Shown here: positions 59,164 to 64,000 of the stretch, in pieces
Position numbering within the stretch: the first letter of the stretch is position 1
How the letters are laid out: every line of letters starts with the position of its first letter
DNA from: Trinickia mobilis
GTDB lineage: Bacteria > Pseudomonadota > Gammaproteobacteria > Burkholderiales > Burkholderiaceae
Length of the DNA: 64,000 nt
Reading direction: 5' to 3'
Assembly: GCF_017315705.1 (NCBI RefSeq)
Contig: NZ_JAFLRF010000005.1
Coordinates: forward strand, 281,833-345,832
The notes under the pieces: generated by a model
What the model was told of the DNA's origin: nothing
The model's input: the letters and a program-made list of their open reading frames with translations, nothing else
The model's database searches: none
Made by a program: the position numbers and the translations under genes

Positions 59164-60348
59164 TCAAAGCGAGTCGAGCACCGTGCGCAGCATCGCCATC
59201 ATCTGGTCGATCTCCTCGCGCGTCACGTTCAGCGCCGGCATGAAGCGCAGCAGGTTGGGGCGCGCCGCGTTGAGCAATACGCCTTCTGGCTGGAGCAGGC
59301 GCGTCTTTTCGACGATCTGCGGGCCGATATCCTTGCCGAGCAGCAGCGCGCGCAAGAGGCCCTCGCCGCGCTCGCCTTCGAAGCCGCGCTCCTTCGACAG
59401 CTCCAGCAACTGGTCCTTCAGGTATTCGCCGCGCTCGCGCACGCCTTCGAGAAAGCCCGGTGCGAGAAGCTGCGAAATCACCGAATAGCCGACGGCCGTC
59501 ATCAGCGGGTTGCCGTTGTAGGTGCCGCCCTGATCGCCCGCTTCGAACACGGCGATCTCGGCCTTCGACAGCAGCGCCGCCAGCGGCACGCCGCCGCCGA
59601 TGCCCTTGCCGAGCGTCATGATGTCCGGCTCGATGTTCGACAGCTCGTACGCGAAGAGCGTCCCGGCGCGACCGCAGCCGCTTTGCACTTCGTCGACGAT
59701 CAAGAGCACGTTGTGGCGCTTCGTCAGGTCGCGCAGCTGCTGCATGAATTCGCGCGTGGCCGGAATCACGCCGCCTTCACCCTGGATCGGCTCGAGCATC
59801 ACGGCGACCGTCTTGTCGGTGATGAGCTTCTCGACCGATGCGATGTCGTTCAAGTCCGCCTTCGGAAAGCCCGGCACTTGCGGCGCGTAGATCGTGTCCC
59901 AGCCGGCCTTGCCGCTCGCCGACATCGTCGCGAGTGTGCGGCCGTGGAAGCTATGGTCGAACGTGATGATCTCGTAGGCGCCGTGCTTGAATTTCTTGCC
60001 CCACTTGCGCGCGAGCTTGATCGCGCCTTCGTTCGCTTCGGCGCCGCTGTTGGCGAAGAAGACCTTGTCGAAGACGCTGTGCTGCGTGAGCAGCTCGGCG
60101 AGCTTCGCCATCGGCTCGTTGTAGAACGCGGGCGATGGGTTGATGAGCAGCCGCGCCTGCTTCTCCAGCGCCTCGATCATCCCTTCGTTGCAGTGCCCGA
60201 GGCTGTTGACCGCCCAGCCTTGAATGAAGTCGAGGTAGCGCTTGCCCTCGTTGTCGTAGATCCATGAGCCCTTGCCGTGCGTGAAAACGATTTCGGGGCG
60301 ATTCGTGATGTACATCAGCGGCTGCGTCGGGTACTCGGTGAATTGCAT
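59164..60348 (-). CDS. argD: Acetylornithine/succinylornithine-type aminotransferase
   Basis: This class III PLP aminotransferase acts on N-acetylornithine (arginine synthesis) or succinylornithine or related diamines. The 394-residue protein has FANSGAEANEGAIKLARKW, ITFDHSFHGRTLATMSASGK, EPIQGEGGVIP, LLIVDEVQSGCGRAGTLFAYE and the PLP lysine in IMTLGKGIGGG. It ends with the LLRFMPALNVT motif. The annotation argD is by closest type; AstC or GabT-like roles cannot be ruled out from sequence alone. It lies downstream of the CDP-glucoseen reductase-like gene, with a terminator between. Confidence 0.88.
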   Translation of the reverse strand: MQFTEYPTQPLMYITNRPEIVFTHGKGSWIYDNEGKRYLDFIQGWAVNSLGHCNEGMIEALEKQARLLINPSPAFYNEPMAKLAELLTQHSVFDKVFFANSGAEANEGAIKLARKWGKKFKHGAYEIITFDHSFHGRTLATMSASGKAGWDTIYAPQVPGFPKADLNDIASVEKLITDKTVAVMLEPIQGEGGVIPATREFMQQLRDLTKRHNVLLIVDEVQSGCGRAGTLFAYELSNIEPDIMTLGKGIGGGVPLAALLSKAEIAVFEAGDQGGTYNGNPLMTAVGYSVISQLLAPGFLEGVRERGEYLKDQLLELSKERGFEGERGEGLLRALLLGKDIGPQIVEKTRLLQPEGVLLNAARPNLLRFMPALNVTREEIDQMMAMLRTVLDSL

Positions 60349-60586
60349 GGCGGGGGCTCCAGGAGGTGCGAAAGAAACGGACGAAAAAACAGAGGACGAA
60401 AAAAAGCCACGGATTTCCGTGGCTTTTCATGTTTCAACCGATTGGCGCTTGCGATGTCGCTGCAAGACGCGAACCCATGACTAGCCGACGGCTTCCCAGG
60501 CGGGCAGCGCGCGTCGGCGTCGGAGTTCGGTTTGGATGCGGTTCATGCGCGACAGAATACGATAACGAGATAGCCGATGTAAACCG
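60349..60586. other. Gap with terminator between the ferredoxin-reductase-like gene and argD
   Basis: About 240 bases. A terminator (60400-60427) ends the upstream gene, leaving about 50 bases for an argD promoter on the minus strand. A 21-codon minus-strand frame (MNRIQTELRRRRALP...) near 60480-60545 is unsupported. Confidence 0.4.
60400..60427 (-). terminator. Rho-independent terminator upstream of argD
   Basis: AAAAGCCACGGA and TCCGTGGCTTTT arms, with a T-run on the minus strand. Confidence 0.88.
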
Positions 60587-61618
60587 CTATACCGCGTTCG
60601 CGAGATCGGCCTCGCTCGTGAACGAGTCCGCGTAGAACTCGTCTTCCGGCAGGCGGTGATGGCTCGTGAAGTCGCGCTGCGCCGATTCGACCATGACCGG
60701 TGCGCCGCAGGCGTACACCTGATAGTTCGACAAGTCTGGCAGATCCTCGATGACGGCGCGATGAACGAAGCCCGTGCGGCCCGTCCAGCCGTCGCTCTCG
60801 TCCGGCTCGGAAAGCACCGGCACGAACTGGAAGTGCGCGTGGTCCTTCGCCCATTGCTCGGCGAGATCCAACAGGTACAGGTCTTTCTTGCGGCGCGCAC
60901 CCCAGTAAAGCGTCATCGGGCGGCCGATGTTCTTGAAGAGCGCGTGCTCGACGATCGCCTTGATCGGCGCGAAGCCGGTGCCCGAGGCGAGCAGGATGAT
61001 CGGCTTGTCGGAGTCTTCGCGCAGGAAGAACGTGCCGAGCGGGCCTTCGAAGCGCAGGATGTCGCGCTCCTTCATCGTGTTGAAGACGTGGTCGGTGAAG
61101 ACGCCGCCCGCCATGTGGCGGATGTGCAGCTCGATCGGGCCTTCCTGGTGCGGCGCGCTCGCCATCGAGTAGCTGCGGCGCTTGCCGTCCTTCAGGATGA
61201 ACTCGATGTACTGGCCGGCCAGGTATTGGAGACGCTCGTTGGCGGGCAACTGGAGCTTGAGGAGCAGCACGTCGTCGGCCTTGCGCTCGAGCGCGTTCAC
61301 GCGGCACGGCAGCTTCTTGACTTGCACGTCGCCGACGCCCGCGACTTCGCGCACGTCGATTTCCAGGTCGCAGTTCGCGGTCGCGCAGCAAAGGAGCGCC
61401 ATGCCGCGCGTCTTTTCATCGTTCGACAGTGCCGACGACGAGTGCGCGCGCTGCTCGACTTCGCCCGACACGATCGTGCCCTTGCACGAGCCGCACGCGC
61501 CGTTCTTGCAGCCGTACGGCAGGCCGACGCCTTGGCGCAAGGCGGCGGTCAGGATGGCTTCGTCGGGTTCTACTTGAAACTGCCGGCCGCTTTGCCGGAG
61601 GGTTACGTTATATGCCAT
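60587..61618 (-). CDS. CDP-6-deoxy-3,4-glucoseen reductase-like ferredoxin-NAD(P)H reductase
   Basis: The 343-residue protein has an N-terminal plant-type 2Fe-2S domain with cluster Cys (YGCKNGACGSCKG and LLCCATANC). An FAD domain (RSYSMASAPHQ) and an NAD(P) domain (LLASGTGFAPIKAIVEHALF, ending YACGAPVMVESA) follow. This layout is shared by AscD (3,6-dideoxyhexose synthesis) and by phenol hydroxylase or vanillate reductases. No sugar or aromatic pathway genes are nearby, so AscD is only the usual label. The start at 61618 (MAYNVTLRQ) is well placed. It is divergent from the SDR gene with a 66-base gap. Confidence 0.85.
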   Translation of the reverse strand: MAYNVTLRQSGRQFQVEPDEAILTAALRQGVGLPYGCKNGACGSCKGTIVSGEVEQRAHSSSALSNDEKTRGMALLCCATANCDLEIDVREVAGVGDVQVKKLPCRVNALERKADDVLLLKLQLPANERLQYLAGQYIEFILKDGKRRSYSMASAPHQEGPIELHIRHMAGGVFTDHVFNTMKERDILRFEGPLGTFFLREDSDKPIILLASGTGFAPIKAIVEHALFKNIGRPMTLYWGARRKKDLYLLDLAEQWAKDHAHFQFVPVLSEPDESDGWTGRTGFVHRAVIEDLPDLSNYQVYACGAPVMVESAQRDFTSHHRLPEDEFYADSFTSEADLANAV

Positions 61619-61669
61619 AGCTCCATCGAAACGAAAAATAGGAAACCGGTGCGCGTCGCCTGCGACCGC

Positions 61670-61675
61670 TACAAT
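61670..61675 (+). promoter_or_regulatory. -10-like hexamer abutting the SDR start
   Basis: TACAAT ends nine bases before the ATG at 61685. If used, the transcript would begin within a few bases of the start codon, like the clpS and purN cases. No -35 is evident. Confidence 0.3.
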
Positions 61676-61684
61676 GCGTCCACT

Positions 61685-62707
61685 ATGAATGCGACACGAA
61701 TATTGCGCCGGCCGCGGGTGCTGATCGTCGGATGCGGCGATGCCGGCATGCGCTGCGTGGAACGCCTGCGCGGGCGCGCGCGGATCGTTGCGCTTACGAG
61801 CCACCGTGAGCGGGTGGCCGAGTTGCGCGCCGCAGGCGCGACGCCGATCGTCGGCGATCTCGACGTGCCGCGCAGCCTGCGGCGCCTGGGCGGACTCGCG
61901 CCGACCGTCCTGCATCTTGCGCCCCCGCAGAAGGCCGGCGGCGACGATTGCCGCACGCGTGCGCTGATTGCTGCGCTCTCGGCGCCGCGGCGCCATCGGT
62001 CCGCATTTCAGGGCATTGCCGCGACGGGGCGCCTTCGGACGCTGCGCGCGCAATACGCCGGAATATCTGCCGGCGAAACAGCCGGTATTGTACCCGACGG
62101 ACCCTTCCGGTCCGTGCGCCGGACTGAGCCGGTTCGGGTGGTTTACGCGAGTACGACGGGTGTCTATGGGGATTGCGGCGGCGCGCTGATCGACGAGACG
62201 CGGCCGGTCAAGCCGGCCAACGATCGGGCCAAGCGCCGGGTGTCGGCGGAACGGCAGTTGAGGCGCGCGAGCGCGCGCGGTGCGCTGGCGGCAAGCATCG
62301 TCCGGATTCCCGGGATTTACGCGCTCAATCGGCTACCGCTTCCCAGGCTGGAAAAGCGCACCCCGGCGCTCGTCGCCGAGGACGACGTCTATACGAATCA
62401 CATCCACGCGGATGACCTCGCGGCGATCCTGCTGCGGGCGGCGACGCACGCGCGGGTGGGGCGTGTAATCCATGCGTCGGACGACAGCGCTTTGAAGATG
62501 GGTGAGTATTTCGACCGCGTGGCGGATGCATTCGGGCTGACCCGTGCGCCGCGCATCACACGCGAAGCCGCCGAGCAGCAACTCGAACCGATGCTGCTGT
62601 CGTTCATGCGCGAATCGCGGCGCCTGTCAAATGCGCGGCTCAAGCGCGAACTGCGCATCCGGCTGCGCTATCCGAGCGTCGACGACTTTCTGCGCACCGT
62701 GCGCTGA
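61685..62707 (+). CDS. NAD-dependent epimerase/dehydratase (SDR-like)
   Basis: The 340-residue protein begins with a Rossmann motif VLIVGCGDAGMRCVERL (GxGxxG). It carries YASTTGVYGDCGG in the catalytic-strand position, SIVRIPGIYALNR and the C-terminal NHIHADDLAAILLRA. The usual YxxxK is not obvious, and an extra Arg-rich insertion lies at about residues 100-150. It resembles the GalE/YeeZ-type extended SDRs of unknown substrate. The ATG is preceded by a -10-like hexamer rather than a Shine-Dalgarno. It is divergent from the reductase gene, and the two may share regulation. Confidence 0.8.
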   Translation: MNATRILRRPRVLIVGCGDAGMRCVERLRGRARIVALTSHRERVAELRAAGATPIVGDLDVPRSLRRLGGLAPTVLHLAPPQKAGGDDCRTRALIAALSAPRRHRSAFQGIAATGRLRTLRAQYAGISAGETAGIVPDGPFRSVRRTEPVRVVYASTTGVYGDCGGALIDETRPVKPANDRAKRRVSAERQLRRASARGALAASIVRIPGIYALNRLPLPRLEKRTPALVAEDDVYTNHIHADDLAAILLRAATHARVGRVIHASDDSALKMGEYFDRVADAFGLTRAPRITREAAEQQLEPMLLSFMRESRRLSNARLKRELRIRLRYPSVDDFLRTVR

Positions 62708-62766
62708 CTTCCGGCCTATGGCTGCGGCGTCGCCGCAGACTGCTTATCACGAACGCGAAGCGCGCA

Positions 62767-62955
62767 TCAGGTAATGGCCGGCAGCGTTTCGAGCAGGAGA
62801 AAGCACAACAGCGCGCCGACCAGTGCCCCGATCAGACTCGGGTGGTATTTGCGCTTCATGTGCATGGTCGTGAGCAGGGCCCCGATGATGATCGCGCCCA
62901 ATGCGGCGAACGCGAGTACCAGGTACGAGATTTCGAACGTGTCGCTGATCACCAT
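62767..62955 (-). CDS. Small two-helix membrane protein
   Basis: The 62-residue protein has two hydrophobic segments (ISYLVLAFAALGAIIIGALL and LIGALVGALLCFLLLETLP) joined by a basic loop (HMKRKYHPS). The start at 62955 (MVISDTF) has GGGAG about ten bases upstream; an ATG seven codons earlier is also in frame. No family recognised; similar short hydrophobic proteins are common in Burkholderiaceae. Confidence 0.6.
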   Translation of the reverse strand: MVISDTFEISYLVLAFAALGAIIIGALLTTMHMKRKYHPSLIGALVGALLCFLLLETLPAIT

Positions 62956-63134
62956 GATGCGTCTCCCTTGCAACATTTTGTAATAAGTGGCTTATGGCCA
63001 GTATAGAGCGCTTTTGGGCCGGCATCATGCTGCGGCGCGGCGGGTGAAACCCTCAGGTGTCGGGCAGCGCGCAAACGGGCAAAATAAGCCGAGTTACGCG
63101 GCTGGTAGCCTGGCCAGGAACGCTTTGGGGGCAG

Positions 63135-63839
63135 CTAGCCGGCGCGCAACGCCTGCAAATCGGACTCGTCGAGCCATTGCCAATTGCCCGGTTCGAGCGC
63201 AGCGGGCAGCGTGAGGCCGCCCACGCGCTCCCGATGCAGCGCTTCGCAGCGGTTGCCGATTGCTGCGACCATGCGTTTCACCTGATGGTATTTCCCTTCC
63301 AGCACGGTCAGTTCGAGCCGTCGCTCGTCGCGCGCGTGCGCGGCGACGGCTGCGATCGGCTTGGCTTCGCCGTGCAGCAGCACACCCTCGCGAAGTGCCG
63401 CGAGCTGGGCGTCGTCGAGCGGGTGCTTGGTGGTCGCCAGGTAAACCTTCGGCACTTTGCGCTTGGGCGATGTGTAGGTGTGGACGAACTTGCCGTCGTC
63501 GGAGAGGAGCAGGAGGCCCGTCGTGTCCTGGTCGAGCCGGCCGACGCATTGCACGCCGCGCGTCGCGAGCTGCGCGGGCAGCAGGCTGAAGACGCTCAAG
63601 TGATGCTGCGGTTCACGCGAGCATTCGTAGCCCGCTGGCTTGTTCAGCAGAATGTACGCGTGCTCGCGATAGCGCCACGAGGTGCCGTCGACTTCGAACG
63701 TGAGCGCGTCGATATCGAACTGTGCGTCGCGATCGGTGCAGAGCGAGCCGTTCACGACGACGCGCGCTTCCGCGATGATCGCGCGACATTGACGGCGCGC
63801 GCCGAAACCTTGAGTGAAGAGGACGCTTTCGAGATCCAT
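63135..63839 (-). CDS. rsuA: 16S rRNA pseudouridine synthase (RsuA-type)
   Basis: The 234-residue protein has an N-terminal S4 domain (DLESVLFTQGFGARRQCR and VVVNGSLCTDRDAQF) and the pseudouridine synthase domain with catalytic Asp in GRLDQDTTGLLLLSDDG. YILLNKPAGYECSR and the C-terminal EGKYHQVKRMVAAIGNRCEALHRERVG are also present. RsuA modifies U516 of 16S rRNA. The start at 63839 (MDLESV) is the family-like ATG. Confidence 0.9.
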   Translation of the reverse strand: MDLESVLFTQGFGARRQCRAIIAEARVVVNGSLCTDRDAQFDIDALTFEVDGTSWRYREHAYILLNKPAGYECSREPQHHLSVFSLLPAQLATRGVQCVGRLDQDTTGLLLLSDDGKFVHTYTSPKRKVPKVYLATTKHPLDDAQLAALREGVLLHGEAKPIAAVAAHARDERRLELTVLEGKYHQVKRMVAAIGNRCEALHRERVGGLTLPAALEPGNWQWLDESDLQALRAG

Positions 63840-63924
63840 GCGCGCGGCGGGAACGGAGGGAGGACGCGGAAACCGCCCGCATTCTACCAAGCAAGCTGCG
63901 CGCGGCCTTAGGGCGCCTGGGTTC

Positions 63925-64000
63925 TCACTGCACGCTGGCGCGCCGCTCGACGAAGCGCCGCACGTATTCGTCGGCGGGACGGTGGACGATGTCGTCGGGC
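63925..64000 (-). CDS. C-terminal end of an ABC transporter ATPase (partial)
   Basis: The last 24 codons of a gene running in from the right edge read PDDIVHRPADEYVRRFVERR, then ASVQ and a stop. The pattern of Pro-Asp-Asp-Ile, His-Pro-Ala-Asp and Tyr/Phe-Val-Arg-Arg-Phe-Val is typical of the regulatory tail of osmoprotectant or amino acid importer ATPases of the ProV/OpuCA type. The substrate cannot be told. Confidence 0.6.
   Translation of the reverse strand, partial: PDDIVHRPADEYVRRFVERRASVQ

Noticed and set aside
60480..60545. 21-codon minus-strand frame (MNRIQTELRRRRALP)
   Set aside because: No conservation evidence and no strong ribosome site; listed only as a note.
60587..61618. Part of a dideoxysugar (O-antigen) cluster based on similarity to AscD
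   Set aside because: No sugar-nucleotide genes nearby; the reductase family is shared with many unrelated pathways.

Overview
The window is a GC-rich, gene-dense stretch of bacterial chromosome. Protein similarity and gene order (clpS-clpA, dut, coaBC, ileS-lspA, nadA-nadC facing nadB, rpmB-rpmG-radC, fkpB-ispH, livHMGF) point to a Burkholderiaceae member, Burkholderia sensu lato (Burkholderia, Paraburkholderia, Caballeronia or Trinickia type), most likely the main chromosome. The genus call is inference; no rRNA, tRNA, CRISPR array, prophage or intact insertion sequence was seen.

Region by region. 1-3.9 kb: envelope, DNA repair and oxidative stress genes (Trm112-like, lpxK, xseA, sodB). 3.9-7.6 kb: a minus-strand group with a degenerate EAL protein, a solitary ClpP paralogue, beta-carbonic anhydrase and a bestrophin-type anion channel. 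7.8-16.7 kb: accessory genes (DHA2 efflux pump with a divergent MocR regulator, a DUF2917 protein, an oddly arranged CoA-transferase III, a duplicated secreted repeat protein, a GntR/UTRA regulator, a YeaE-like aldo/keto reductase, a Rap1a/Tai-like protein). 17.2-22.9 kb: a complete dipeptide-type ABC importer. 23-30 kb: cupin, second EF-G, DUF192 protein, RluE-type pseudouridine synthase and icd. 29.7-30.9 kb: a decay zone holding a frameshifted lipoprotein and a multicopper oxidase pseudogene. 31-53.9 kb: dense core metabolism (protein turnover, dUTPase, CoA and riboflavin cofactors, isoleucyl-tRNA synthetase, purine synthesis, NAD synthesis, ribosomal proteins, isoprenoid synthesis). 54-59 kb: a branched-chain amino acid ABC importer whose adjacent binding-protein gene is a remnant. 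59-64 kb: acetylornithine-type aminotransferase, a ferredoxin-reductase-like protein, an SDR, a small membrane protein, RsuA and the tail of an ABC ATPase.

Patterns across genes. Many neighbours are translationally coupled by ATGA/GTGA/TAATG/TGATG overlaps. Two dispersed repeat families stand out. The first is a short leader-peptide cassette placed immediately before the aldo/keto reductase and nadB; it supplies the Shine-Dalgarno sequence and a stop codon overlapping each start. The second is a REP-like imperfect palindrome found four times, including a tandem pair inside the liv operon. Other points of interest are an apparent desaturase-transposase C-terminal fusion, a decayed LivJ beside intact livHMGF, a carbonic anhydrase/bestrophin gene pair, and -10-like hexamers only 6-9 nt before three start codons.
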